From contig OZ037924.1 of the NCBI GenBank assembly GCA_964035575.1, positions 1,116,001-1,180,000 of the forward strand: a stretch of DNA of 64,000 nt, read 5' to 3'. This DNA is from Rhynchopus sp. YZ270_cl-10 (taxonomy: Eukaryota > Euglenozoa > Diplonemea > Diplonemida > Diplonemidae). Within the stretch, counting starts at the first letter, position 1. Each line of letters opens with the position of its first letter. The position numbers and the translations under genes are program-made. The notes beneath the pieces are model-generated. The model saw only the letters and a list, made by a program, of their open reading frames with translations. It ran no database searches and was not told the DNA's origin. Below, in pieces: positions 1 through 9,162 of this stretch.

Positions 1-28
1 TTGCAGCACCTTTTATTATGCCCGCCCC

Positions 29-140
29 TGTTCTCTTGTGTGTACATCGTGCATCAAGTGTTGGGTGCAGCGAACTGCAGAAGGTGTGCCGCCGGCTGAC
101 GAGGCGGTTGTTTTACCGCCTTTTTTACACCTTCTCAGTG
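29..140 (+). repeat. Interspersed repeat family C, copy 1
   Basis: This stretch shares long near-identical blocks with 12446-12600, including CATCAAGNGTTGGGTGCAGC followed by GAACTGCAG, a GCCGCCGGCTG block and a GGCGGTTGT..ACCGCC inverted pair. In the 12.4 kb copy the same unit runs directly into family B. It has no coding potential that I can support. Confidence 0.7.
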
Positions 141-186
141 TTTTTTCTAGGATTTGGGTTTTTCATTTCGAGGGGGCAGGGTCCTC

Positions 187-380
187 AAGGGGGTGCAAAA
201 AAATTTTTTTGCACCCAAAAAAAAAAAAAAAGAAAAGTCGGGGGGTGCAAAAAATATTTTTGCACCCCGGCAGAGTTTCCGCCAAGGTGTACCGGGGTGT
301 ACTTTGGTACACCCCAATATTTTTCCAGGAAAGAATTGGATTTTTACAGGGATTCGGGGTGTACCAAAGTACACCCCGAG
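187..380. repeat. Cluster of short palindromes
   Basis: Three or four perfect or near-perfect hairpins lie next to each other: GGGTGC-A/T-rich-GCACCC at 189-216, a similar GGGGTGC..GCACCCC at 242-268, and GGGGTGTAC..GTACACCCC types near 293-315 and 356-379. They sit in homopolymer-rich DNA. Their role is unknown; they could be foldback ends of small elements. Confidence 0.6.
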
Positions 381-676
381 AAAAATGGGGTTTTAAGAGG
401 TTGTAGATGACCCCCCGTGGTCATGTGACCCCACCGTGCAGAGCGTTTGGCTCGCTGTGTCAAAAGAAGTGGAAGAAAAGGGGGGTAAAATCTAGGGGAA
501 AAAAAAAAAATAAAAAAGTAGCGTACCGTGCGCCTGCGGTACGCTGTGTTGCTGGCTATTTGATGTTGCTATATTATCATTGACACTTCTGTGTATTGCC
601 CCTTTTTTAAAGGAGGCTTCGGTGCAAGCGACGAATGCATTCACTTTCTACTACATGTCCCAACGGGATCCCTCTC

Positions 677-911
677 ATCACTCTCACAAGACTCCTTACC
701 TTTCCCCATTGTCTCCTTCATTCCGCTTCCACCTCCTCCAGCCGAAGTGATGCCCGTATCGCCTCGTCAACCGTGGGAGGGGTCTCCTTCTTGACCAAGA
801 CAAGTCGGCTCTTTGGCAACTTTTTGGGTTTTAGCACCAGCTTTGAGCTGGTTCGTTTGGAGGTCGGGGGTGGAAGCTTCACAAGGTAAAGGAGTCTTGT
901 GAGAGGGTGAT
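677..911. repeat. Inverted repeat about 28 bp, 235-bp span
   Basis: The left arm at 677-704 (ATCACTCTCACAAGACTCCT and following bases) is repeated in reverse complement at 883-911 with one or two differences. The enclosed DNA is less homopolymeric than its surroundings and holds a coding-like stretch on the minus strand. It could be a small foldback element, or the arms could be coincidental parts of a gene. Confidence 0.5.
718..882 (-). CDS. Possible terminal exon, unknown protein
   Basis: On the minus strand an open stretch ends at a stop at 718. Its last about 50 codons read as a plausible Lys/Pro-rich then acidic C-terminus, with segments such as KLPKSRLVLVKKETPP and TVDEAIRASLRLEEVEAE. 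No start codon, splice acceptor or upstream exon could be fixed and no family is recognised. It is enclosed by a 28-bp inverted repeat, so it may be chance coding inside a small element. Confidence 0.2.
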   Translation of the reverse strand: MKLPPPTSKRTSSKLVLKPKKLPKSRLVLVKKETPPTVDEAIRASLRLEEVEAE

Positions 912-1110
912 GGTATTTGCTTTTTTCATTGCATGGCGCTACACAGTGATTACAGTGCTGCAGAGATGCGCACATATCTGCAGCCCAGTGGAAGTGACAC
1001 CTCAACCGGTAGTGAGCGTATCTCGCGCCTCCCCTTCTTCCCTTTCAACCCTTCCCAAAAAAATTTTTTGGAGCACCCCCGCACGCTTCGCCTCTCCTGT
1101 GTCTGCCAGG

Positions 1111-1131
1111 GAGGCGCGCGCGAAGCGCGCG
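1111..1131. repeat. GCGCGCGCGAAGCGCGCG palindrome, copy 1
   Basis: An 18-bp GC palindrome is followed by GACGACCGCTT. The same palindrome plus GACGACCGCTT recurs at 1709-1737, and a looser CGCGCG..AGCGCGCC form occurs near 62850. It appears to be a small dispersed hairpin. Confidence 0.55.
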
Positions 1132-1494
1132 ACGACCGCTTTTTCGGGGAGAAAAAATTTTTTTTTGGGGGTCATTTTCATGGTACACCCCAATTTCTGA
1201 AACCCCAAATCCTGGCGGAAACCCTGACCCCCCCCAAAAAAAAAAAAAAGTTTTTTTGGGGCGAAAAAAATTTTTGAGGGGGGATTTCAGGCTTCAGCAG
1301 GGATTCTCTGGCTTTTCGTCAGCACCACAACAGACACAGCCAAGCACCACTAGGTGGCTGTCGCACTCACAATGTGTGAAAGTGGTGCCAGGGATGCTCC
1401 CTGCGATTGTCGCCACCTTTAGCAGTCCAGGAAAGCAAGCGAAGTGATTATGTGGAAGTGTATTTCGTTTTATGCATGGGTACTGAGTGTAATT

Positions 1495-1558
1495 TTCCGC
1501 TCGCTGCGCTCGCGGAGGTACACCTTAAAAATTTTTTCCGCTCGCTTCGCTCGCGGAA
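1495..1558. repeat. Two tandem CCGCTCGC hairpins
   Basis: TTCCGCTCGCTGCGCTCGCG at 1495-1514 and its near copy at 1536-1558 (loop TT instead of TG) are self-complementary, and each is followed by a short TACACC or GACACC block. They belong to the same palindrome-rich island as 187-380 and 1111-1131. Confidence 0.55.
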
Positions 1559-1882
1559 AGACACCCCAATGTGAAATAAAAAAACGGGCGCAGGAAAATT
1601 TTTTTGAGCCTCCCACGATTTCACAAAAACCCAAAAAAATAGCGTCAGGCCCTGGTTTCCCCATTTTCCCGTGAATTTTCACACCTCTTCCAACTTTGTC
1701 AGGGAGGAGCGCGCGCGAAGCGCGCGTGACGACCGCTTGTGTGGGGAGAAAGCTCGGAATAGACTTTTCTGAAGGGTTTTGTACAGAAAAATTTTTGCAC
1801 CCCCAAAATTCCCAGAGAGGGGTGCAGGCTGAGGACCCTGCGAGGGGGGCGGTAAAAAAAAAAAATTTTTCGGTACACGTAC

Positions 1883-2137
1883 TTTATCAAGACATAGGAG
1901 GAGGATCGTTGCTCTCCTGTGGGCGACGCTGACGTGGTGTCGCTCTGCTTTCTCGTCCAGCCTCTGCACGTTGTCCATTGGGCTTGATACCCACTCTCCA
2001 GTGTTGTAGTGTCGGCGGCAGAGGGTACAATAGTACCCGTCTGCGTTGGCTTCTAGCCAGCAGTACTTGCTGACTGCTACCAAAAAACGCCTGTCCTGGG
2101 CGTAGACGGACGGTACAGTGGTCGGAGTGAGCGACAT
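1883..2137 (-). CDS. Possible first exon of an unknown gene
   Basis: From an ATG at 2137 (context ACACCATGT) a minus-strand frame stays open for about 85 codons. It reads like protein, with CysXXCys in YYCTLCRRHYNTGEW and a later ERHH, faintly like a zinc-binding module. At about 1882 the frame meets GTACGT, a possible donor, and then runs into homopolymers. No second exon could be placed and no family is recognised. It is one of only two minus-strand candidates in the window, so it may be a transposon fragment or chance. Confidence 0.3.
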
Positions 2138-2301
2138 GGTGTTTGAAAATGTTGTTAAAGACCACCTGTGGTGATCTTTAAACCCACAGTAATCCAAAAA
2201 ATAAAATCCAAAATACCGCCCCCCTCGAGGGGGGCGGTATTTCCCCAAAAAAATCCCAGGGGTGTAAAGTGCCCCCCTCCAACCCCCTTAGAAAAAACAC
2301 T

Positions 2302-2401
2302 GCTTCTGTTGTTGGCCGCAGGGTGCTTGTGCTTTCATCCGGATGGCTGGCAGCGTACGTGGGTCAGTCAGGCGCCTGCATTAATAACTTCACTTTATTC
2401 T
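2302..2401 (+). repeat. Interspersed repeat family B, copy 1
   Basis: The core CTTTCATCCGGATGGCTGG, then CGTACGTGGGTCAGTC and TTAATAACTTCACTTT, is shared with 10921-11015, 12601-12708 and 44773-44850. All four copies have the same orientation. The unit begins after TTGTTGGCCGCAG, which looks like a splice acceptor, and ends in a T-rich tail. Confidence 0.75.
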
Positions 2402-2545
2402 TTACCTCCCTCATCCACTTCTTTTGGCACATGATTGGGCACCCCTCCCTCCACACACCCCTCTTGTCTTGCACGCCGAACACACTGCAGGTTTCAACAC
2501 ACAACACACGAAGAGCAGCACGTAAGCACTCACACAAACACCACC

Positions 2546-3392
2546 ATGACTTACACTGTCCGCATCACACCGCTGAGGGTTGAGAATGTGGGGTTCGCCT
2601 GCACGGAGCCATTTTGCTATGTGTACGCGAAGGTGACCTTTGCGGGGGTGACGACGGCAGAGAAGAAGGTCTACACACGCGGGCAGCCGATCTCCAAGGG
2701 GACGGGGATGACAATCCGGTTCCCGTATGACGAGCCGGCGCTGGAGTTTGAGGTGAACGCAGACCGCTTCAACAAAACGAAGAAGCGGTGGTCGGTGCTG
2801 TTTGGGGTGCAGGCGAACAACAGCAAAAACAACAGTACGCCGAGGTCTGTAGCGCAGTACAACCCGATCTCGTACACAGGGGACTTCAGCAGCAACCACG
2901 AGACACACGAGTCGAGCAACATTCAGGTGAACAGCCCCATCGGGAAGGGCCAACGCGCAAGGATCTGTTTCCGTGTGGAGGCGAGCTTCAGCGGCGGCGG
3001 CGGTGGCAGCGGGATGGGAGGAGGCATGGGTGCGGGCATGGGTGGTGCGCCCGCGTCCGGAGGGGATATGTACGCGACACCCCGGACACGCGCACGGACA
3101 CAACCCCTATGCACAGCAGGCACCTGCGCAGCCACACCGTGAGCCACAGCAGTCGCGCGCGGCCGCACAGCGGGAGCGGGAGGAGCAGGACATGCGGAGA
3201 CGTGAGGCGGAGTTCAACCGCCTTCCCCCACACGAGCAGGAGCGCTTGAGACGCGAGGAAGCACAGCAGATGGGGCAGGCGAGCGCGATGATGGGGAACA
3301 TGATGGGAGGGATGGGCCTCGGGAACATGATGGGTGGCGGTGGCGGTGCTGGTGGCGGCGGTGGCGGCATGGCAGGGCGCTTCGGATTCTGA
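2546..3392 (+). CDS. C2-like domain, Gly/Met-rich protein (one frame slip)
   Basis: The ATG at 2546 has a good context (ACCACCATGA) and sits just upstream of a beta-rich domain of about 145 residues resembling a C2 fold: CYVYAKVTF, a polar loop, then FPYDEPALEFEV. After this come Gly/Met tracts and a charged segment (REREEQDMRRREAEFNRLPP) ending in more Gly/Met repeats. The first part is read in one frame up to about 3080 and the rest in the next frame; joining them at the CCCC run near 3078-3082 gives a smooth protein of about 281 residues. No GT..AG pair of suitable length would bridge the frames. The slip is an assembly indel, a real frameshift allele or, less likely, programmed. Without it the product ends at 3142. 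The C2 assignment is inference from pattern. Confidence 0.6.
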
Positions 3393-3462
3393 TGTGTGCG
3401 AGACAGTCTGATAAATAAGCAAGGGGTGATCCTTGATTCATCCATTCATTGACACCTGGTCT

Positions 3463-6400
3463 ATGAATGGTTTGGCATTTGATTTCATTTTGTTTTGTTT
3501 TGGTTTGTGCCTGCGTTCGCCGATGAACGGTGAGGTGTTTGCACTTTTCAACTTCTTTTTTTGTAACTACGAGCAGCTTCCTCGCGAGTGCATCGAAACG
3601 CGCCCTGGTCCCCGCCACTTCCCAAACCGTACCTCCTCCTCCTCCTCCTCATCATCATCATCATCATCATCATCCTTGGCATCGTTTTCTCCTCGCCCCG
3701 TTTTCCCCCCGTCACTCTCAGACACATCTTCTTCTACCTCTGCTTCTTCTTCTTCCTCTTCAACGGATAGATCCTCCTCCTCGCGTACGTGCTGCTCCGC
3801 TGCTGAGAACACCCTCACGCTAACCACCATCAACTGCACATCCCTACAGAACTACGCACATATCATACGCGACCTGAAGTGCGATATAGTGTGTCTACAA
3901 GAGACAAAGTTGACCGAGTCCAAGATCTTGGAGATGAACGACTTCTTCACCACAGTCTGGTCTCCAGAATGGGGCCCCCCCATGGATGGCACACTCGTCC
4001 ATGGCCTCCGCAGTCCACACATTGGGGAACGTGGGGGAGTGGCCACCATGCTGAAGAGACCGGGCATCATGTTCCTGGACACCGAACTGACGTCTTCTCT
4101 GAAGCCCGAGCTGAGGAAACGTGTGGTGCACACGCGCGTGGCGCTTGGTTCCGGCCGTCTGTTCCTGCATGTGGTGAATGTGTACGCCCCGTCAGGTGAC
4201 ACGCCAAGAGCTACAGTTGCTGCACGCGAAGAACTCCTCCACACAGTGCTTGTGAAGTTTCGAGAAACCCTGGGTAACGTTCCGTTGATTGTGTGCGGCG
4301 ACCTCAACACTGATGTGGAAAGATCACCAACATTGCGGAAAGCACTCGCCAAGGACTGGTGCGACGTCGCGCTCCTGGGCAGCACTGGGGATGACGGCAA
4401 GCCCCCTGCCACGTTCACCCGCAAAGACTCAGCAGGGACCCGTATCGATTACATCTTGCTGAACAGCGTCGCTGCACATGCCGTCCATAGCTGTTGGACA
4501 CATCGTATCAACTGCATCCCCAGCCACAAGTCCGTCAACGTGCGACTCTGCCTCTCTGTGTTTACAGAGTCGACACTTCGGTATACCATCCCCAAACAGA
4601 TGCCGGAACTTGGGACGGTGGCGAATGCTGAGACAGTCGGCAAGAATCTTCTGCAACAACACAACTGTGCCGCTACACTTGCGTCCGGTGACATTGACGA
4701 TGCGTGGGAAGCGATCGCGCTGGCTGGGGAAGAGTTTCTCCTGCTCGCGGCAAAGGCAGCTGGTGACACGCTCTCCAAAGGGTTCTGCGGCCGCTCCAAG
4801 ATCCCCCATCCTGTGCTGAAACCGGTGTGTGCACCTACGCGACCGGCGTCTGTTGGTGGGTCTTCCCCCCGACAGGACCAACTTGCCAAATTTGAGTATA
4901 AGCTCACGGACCTCATTGCGAAGACAGAATCTTGTCCTGGTGGGGTGATGGAGAATCCTGTGCGTAACGCCTGGGGTAAAGTGTTCCGCACCGCAGTCAC
5001 GCTCAAGTTGCTGAGGTCCGAGGAGACGACAGTCCCACCCGCGCTCGAAAAGCAGCTACAGATCCTTAACTCTCTGTTGAACAAGTCCAAGGCGCTTATG
5101 AACCTCGAGATACGCAATACCCGGCTACAACGCGAGAAGCAGTACACCACCAAGCTGAAGGTGGATTTTAGCAGCGAGCGACGGAAACTCACAACGTGGT
5201 GCATGGGGAAACAGGGTGTTCCTATTTCCGCCCTTCGGGGAGAGGACGGTGTGCTTACGGCTAATCACAGGGAGATGGACAAACTACTGCGTGATGAGTG
5301 GAAGTCAGTGTTCAACCTATACGACCACGACCATCCCGAGCCAACTCTCGCCTCTTTCGAGCAACGTTTCGGCAGCTTCGTCGCAAATTCCCCGATGTCC
5401 CTAGACCCACTAAGTGGTGCTGACTTGCGTAGAACGCTCGACAGGAAAGGTAAGCGCACGGACGCCTGCGGAACTGATGGCTGGCGCTCATTGGAACTTC
5501 ATGCGATGCCCCTATGCATACTGGAAGGTTTTGCTCGAGTGTTCAACACGATAGAAACGAACGGTGTGTGGCCACAAGCCTTGTTGACCGCCCTGGTGAC
5601 GCTCCTTCCCAAAGGCGAAGACCAGTCCCCCTTGAAGCTACGTCCTGTGACTGTGACCAGTGCGGTATACCGGTTATGGGCCTGCGCACGCCTGCAGGCA
5701 GTTCAACAATGGCAGGAACAATGGGCACACCCGTCGCAACATGGCTTCCGCCCAAAGCACAGCACGAACGATGTCCTGTATGACGTCTTCACACAGATGG
5801 AGGACGCTCTGCTCGGTGGCGAACCGCTACACGGACTGGCACTAGACTTTGCGAAATGCTTCGATCGCGTACCGCAAGGCCTCACCTTAGATCTTGTTGA
5901 AAAGATGGGGCTTCACCCCAGGATCATGACACCTATACGAGCGATGTACGCCACGTTGAGACGGCGGTTCAAGCTGCCCTCCGGCGTAGGAGAGGCGTAC
6001 TCCGTGACGAATGGGATCCTGCAGGGGTGCCCACTCTCTGTGGTGCTCATCAACGCCTTGATGTCGGTCCTGACGCACTGCATCACGGCGGAGGTACCTG
6101 AGGCGTTTGTACGGTCGTTTGCTGACGACGCATACCTTCTGTCTCGCCATAGCGAAGCTTCGGTGGGGGCGTGTCTGTTGCGAGTGGAGGACTTCTGCCG
6201 CCTCACAGGCATGCGCCTCAACATGGCGAAGACCTTTGCCTTCTCATCGCTGAAGAACCACAAATGCACGCTGAAGTCTGAGGACAATCATGTGTTCCAG
6301 ACAACTAAGTCGCTTCGCTCACTTGGCGTGATGATGTACAGCTCCCTACGGAGCAAGGGGCGCTACAACGCTACGGTATACCAGTCAGCCGTGAGGGCGC

Positions 6401-7956
6401 TCTCATGTTTGGGTGCGACACAGCTCTCCTTCTCCCAGAAGGTGTCTATCGCCACTTCTGCCATCCTCCCTTCAGTGTTATATGAGTCCGCCTTCAACAT
6501 GCCCCCTCAGTCAGTGATGTATGAATTATCGACGGCGGTGGCGATGTGCTGCTGGGGCCCCACCTACCTTACTCGTTCAGTGGATGCACTGCTCACACTC
6601 TGCCTGAAGGCGCACGTGGCACACCCCCTCTCGAGTGCAATATGCAGGACGTTCGGAACTTACGCCGCCAGTGTGGAACGCAATGACGCCATACGCCAGA
6701 GGTGCATGAAAATCAGAGAGAGGTACGAGACCCTGGCAACCCGGGGTACACCTATGCATGCAGTTGGTCCAGTGGGGACTGTCCTCGCCGCCTCCCGCAG
6801 ATGTGACGTGAGTTGGGACCCTGAGATGAGGGCAGTGACGTCTACGTCTGCAACCGCGAAGACTATCCCCATCATCGGGACAGACAAAGCCAAGAGGGCC
6901 CATGAAGTGCGAGCTCTGGCGCGTACGGCGGTCTGGGATGATCTGCAGAGTAAACGCCCTACGTACGACGGCATAAGCGACGGCATTGACACCCGCGCCA
7001 CCAATGCCCTGTGGCACACCCTACAGTACCACGACCCCCTCAAGGCTTTCCGGATGCGACGTGTTCTGTGTGGCGGAGTCCTCTTCTGCCATCCAGCAGG
7101 GCTCAAGCGCAGTGGCTTACCCGAGGCAGACTTCAGCGATAAATGCCCCTTGTGCCTCATCCAGGTTACATGCCACACACGCCACCTACTGTGGCACTGC
7201 AGCATTGTCCACACAGCGGCGTTCACTGCCTTACATGCGTCGGCCATCAGCCTCTATGGCAAGGGGCTGCCCACCTGCTTTGTGCTGCACGGCATTGTGC
7301 CCTCCAATGTGAACAAGGTGGCGGTGAAGGCGGTACAGTCTCTTCTCCTCGATGCCGTCACCACGATCGACACGACCCTCTCAAATCCAACGGATGTGGC
7401 CCCGGCTGTACATCCTTGGAATCTCACATTTGCTGCCTCTAAACGCGATACCCCCTTCCGCACTTACCTGACCAAGCTACGGCCTAGTTTTTCCTCCAGC
7501 TATAGGGAGGCGTTCACTTTGAAAGCTTTTCTGTGGTGGGTGATTACGCTCGAGTGGAGCAAAGAACCCCGCGACGTGTCGTGTGTCGAGCTCGCGGTCG
7601 ACTTCGAATTGCGCACAAGGGTCTTCCTCGCCAAACAGACCTCTAATATCCGTGAACGTGGGCGGGTCATGCAAAGGCTCATCGTCAAGGCTAACATGCG
7701 AGCTTTAACAGCGAAACTCCGCCGCGCCCCATTCCCTGGTGTGAAGAGGGATCGTGTGCACTCCCTCCGTTCCGTCGGCGCCCCGGCGCTCATCGGATTC
7801 AGCAGACGCCCAGTGTTGTGTGCCAAAACACGTGCTTTTCTTGAATCTTTAAATCATGTTGTCCCCCCTTCCCGATCAGGGTGGGGTAATGACTGTATAC
7901 CTGCTTACAGCTTCCCTGTAAACCACACCCATGCACATCACTCCGGGGTTCGATAA
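3463..7956 (+). CDS. LINE endonuclease-reverse transcriptase polyprotein
   Basis: The frame is open for about 1,500 codons. The first ATG is at 3463 and a second at 3523 (MNGEVF) is also possible. After a Ser-rich stretch the endonuclease has LTTINCTS, LQETK, NVYAPSG, CGDLNTD, RIDYILLN and PSHKSV, so all expected catalytic positions are present. The RT has LLPKGED, LRPVT, QHGFRPKHSTND, LALDFAKCFDRV, GILQGCPLS and the active-site SFADDAYLLS. Further on CPLCLIQVTCHTRHLLWHC is a CCHC-like knuckle typical of LINE C-termini. I see no RNase H domain. The stop TAA at 7954-7956 lies inside the conserved 3' stem-loop. With no internal stops, the copy is young or under selection. The clade (I/R1-like or another APE lineage) is not settled. 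Confidence 0.9.
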   Translation: MNGLAFDFILFCFGLCLRSPMNGEVFALFNFFFCNYEQLPRECIETRPGPRHFPNRTSSSSSSSSSSSSSSLASFSPRPVFPPSLSDTSSSTSASSSSSSTDRSSSSRTCCSAAENTLTLTTINCTSLQNYAHIIRDLKCDIVCLQETKLTESKILEMNDFFTTVWSPEWGPPMDGTLVHGLRSPHIGERGGVATMLKRPGIMFLDTELTSSLKPELRKRVVHTRVALGSGRLFLHVVNVYAPSGDTPRATVAAREELLHTVLVKFRETLGNVPLIVCGDLNTDVERSPTLRKALAKDWCDVALLGSTGDDGKPPATFTRKDSAGTRIDYILLNSVAAHAVHSCWTHRINCIPSHKSVNVRLCLSVFTESTLRYTIPKQMPELGTVANAETVGKNLLQQHNCAATLASGDIDDAWEAIALAGEEFLLLAAKAAGDTLSKGFCGRSKIPHPVLKPVCAPTRPASVGGSSPRQDQLAKFEYKLTDLIAKTESCPGGVMENPVRNAWGKVFRTAVTLKLLRSEETTVPPALEKQLQILNSLLNKSKALMNLEIRNTRLQREKQYTTKLKVDFSSERRKLTTWCMGKQGVPISALRGEDGVLTANHREMDKLLRDEWKSVFNLYDHDHPEPTLASFEQRFGSFVANSPMSLDPLSGADLRRTLDRKGKRTDACGTDGWRSLELHAMPLCILEGFARVFNTIETNGVWPQALLTALVTLLPKGEDQSPLKLRPVTVTSAVYRLWACARLQAVQQWQEQWAHPSQHGFRPKHSTNDVLYDVFTQMEDALLGGEPLHGLALDFAKCFDRVPQGLTLDLVEKMGLHPRIMTPIRAMYATLRRRFKLPSGVGEAYSVTNGILQGCPLSVVLINALMSVLTHCITAEVPEAFVRSFADDAYLLSRHSEASVGACLLRVEDFCRLTGMRLNMAKTFAFSSLKNHKCTLKSEDNHVFQTTKSLRSLGVMMYSSLRSKGRYNATVYQSAVRALSCLGATQLSFSQKVSIATSAILPSVLYESAFNMPPQSVMYELSTAVAMCCWGPTYLTRSVDALLTLCLKAHVAHPLSSAICRTFGTYAASVERNDAIRQRCMKIRERYETLATRGTPMHAVGPVGTVLAASRRCDVSWDPEMRAVTSTSATAKTIPIIGTDKAKRAHEVRALARTAVWDDLQSKRPTYDGISDGIDTRATNALWHTLQYHDPLKAFRMRRVLCGGVLFCHPAGLKRSGLPEADFSDKCPLCLIQVTCHTRHLLWHCSIVHTAAFTALHASAISLYGKGLPTCFVLHGIVPSNVNKVAVKAVQSLLLDAVTTIDTTLSNPTDVAPAVHPWNLTFAASKRDTPFRTYLTKLRPSFSSSYREAFTLKAFLWWVITLEWSKEPRDVSCVELAVDFELRTRVFLAKQTSNIRERGRVMQRLIVKANMRALTAKLRRAPFPGVKRDRVHSLRSVGAPALIGFSRRPVLCAKTRAFLESLNHVVPPSRSGWGNDCIPAYSFPVNHTHAHHSGVR
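3510..3562 (+). repeat. SINE/LINE tail sequence at the LINE 5' end
   Basis: CCTGCGTTCGCCGATGAACG and the following GTGAGGTGTTTGCACTTTTCAACTTC plus a T run match 14714-14760 closely, 49115-49172 loosely, and the tail of the SINE at 62625-62755. It is read in frame as part of the LINE ORF and supplies its second ATG. Confidence 0.7.
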
Positions 7957-8016
7957 CCCGCGGAGTGTCAGTGCCTGCGTCCCAGAGGCGTTTGCACTAT
8001 CAACTTCACTTTTTTG
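7941..8016 (+). repeat. LINE 3' end with tRNA T-arm-like stem-loop
   Basis: CTCCGGGGTTCGATAACCCG is followed by CGGAG, so outer arms CTCCG/CGGAG enclose GGTTCGATAACC, which resembles a pol III B box or T arm. Then come CCTGCGTCCCAGAGGCGTTT and TTCAACTT-like sequence ending in T-rich DNA. The copy at 45230-45312 keeps the outer pairing although its loop-side bases differ, which suggests that the structure matters, for example for recognition by the reverse transcriptase. Confidence 0.7.
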
Positions 8017-8036
8017 TTGTTATTTTTATTTTGTAC

Positions 8037-9162
8037 CTTTTTTGAAACATAAATGTGTATCTTTCACGACTCGAAACTGCTGGAACTGAACACTTTCCCC
8101 CCCATCAACGCACTACCAAACGGGAGAGAAAAGAGAGAGAGAGAGGAGGAATTATTTTGTTGTTTGTGTTGCACGTCTCAAAATGCTGATGTTATGGGTC
8201 ACGTAAACCGGTACGTTTTTTTTTTATCGTTCTTTGAGTTTTGTTGTACTGTGTTACAGTGATCCGTTTTGGGGGTTTATATCTCCACAACTTTCCATCT
8301 GTTGCTGTGCCCTGGATTTCTTTGTCCATTTTTCGGTAATTATATTGCCAGAAATGAGTAGTCCACAGGGCTGGCAGCGTCTTATTACAGCAGAGACAGC
8401 TGATACAAAAGCACACAAGCTTCTTTATTCCTTTGACTCTCTATCCCCAGGTGCGGATGTTTGCAAAAAATAGAAGAAAAAAATCGTTCCAAAGCATGAA
8501 GTGTCGTGAGCTTGGCACACCCAATCAAAAACGATTATATCTGTGGGTGAAGGACGAGTTGGTGTGCGATATACCACTTAAGTACAATAGCCTTCTTGCG
8601 ACTTTGAGTACTTTTCTTGTGGTGTTAGCTCACCGTCCCTCCACCAACTGATGTAACTGGTGTCGTCTTTTTGTTACTTTTCGTACTTTTTATAGCCTTA
8701 TTCCATGCTGTGTGCATTATTTGATTTTGCTTCCTTCCCCATCCCCCATTCCACATAGGTCAAAAGGAAAATGATTAAAAATGTGGGAAAAAAAATACCT
8801 TCAATATGAGTTTGCACAGCAGACGAGGATGGTTGTGCTTTTTACTTTGCCCTCTTCCCACTTTCCCCAGACGAGTTCTCTCTTCGTAAAAAGTAAAACG
8901 AAACCCATTGGCTGACGTAAGTGCTCGCCAAAAGAAGAACTCCTGTACCTCTGGTACTGGATAGCCAAAGAGTATTACGAAAAAGCAAAAAAAAAGTGCA
9001 TTTTTTTTAATTTGGTTGTTATACTTTTTGTCAAACTAGAAAAAAATACACCAAAGTAGAGATTCGCACAACACAAGACGTGGCTACTACACTACTCCAA
9101 ACAATTTATCAAACTTCATTTTTCAACAGAAGGGGTATTTTTTCTCATTTACACACACACAC
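8037..9162. other. Intergenic, AT-rich; no supported gene
   Basis: This stretch holds homopolymer runs, a short GA tract near 8134-8150 and an unsupported 39-codon frame from an ATG at 8354. Just before the next gene, CATTTTTCAACAG at about 9115-9128 looks like a splice acceptor (cis or trans) some 35 nt upstream of the ATG. Confidence 0.5.

Larger units (their letters stand above)
3463..8020 (+). mobile_element. LINE (APE-type non-LTR retrotransposon), apparently full length
   Basis: A single long ORF carries an apurinic-like endonuclease, a reverse transcriptase and a C-terminal Cys/His knuckle, followed by a short 3' region and a T-rich tail. There are no terminal repeats of the LTR kind. 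The 3' end from about 7941 folds as a stem with arms CTCCG and CGGAG around GGTTCGATAACC and continues into CCTGCGTCCCAGAGGCG. A 5'-truncated copy of this end lies at 45230-45312. The 5' boundary is uncertain: the DNA at 3510-3562 matches the tail of the local SINE family, so the element may begin in, or have inserted into, such a tail. Confidence 0.85.

Noticed and set aside
2411-3103. Long minus-strand ORF opposite the C2-like gene
   Set aside because: Shadow of the GC-rich + strand gene; Cys/Arg-rich product without domain character.
3070-3131. Intron bridging the two frames of the C2-like gene
   Set aside because: All GT..AG pairs tested give the wrong phase, and none begins GTATG like the other introns of the window.
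3463-7956. Virus-like or LTR element origin for the RT ORF
   Set aside because: Endonuclease is of the apurinic type and there are no LTRs, capsid, protease or integrase; it is a LINE.
8354-8651. Two overlapping small ORFs after the LINE
   Set aside because: Short, AT-rich, in different frames with no reliable intron between them.
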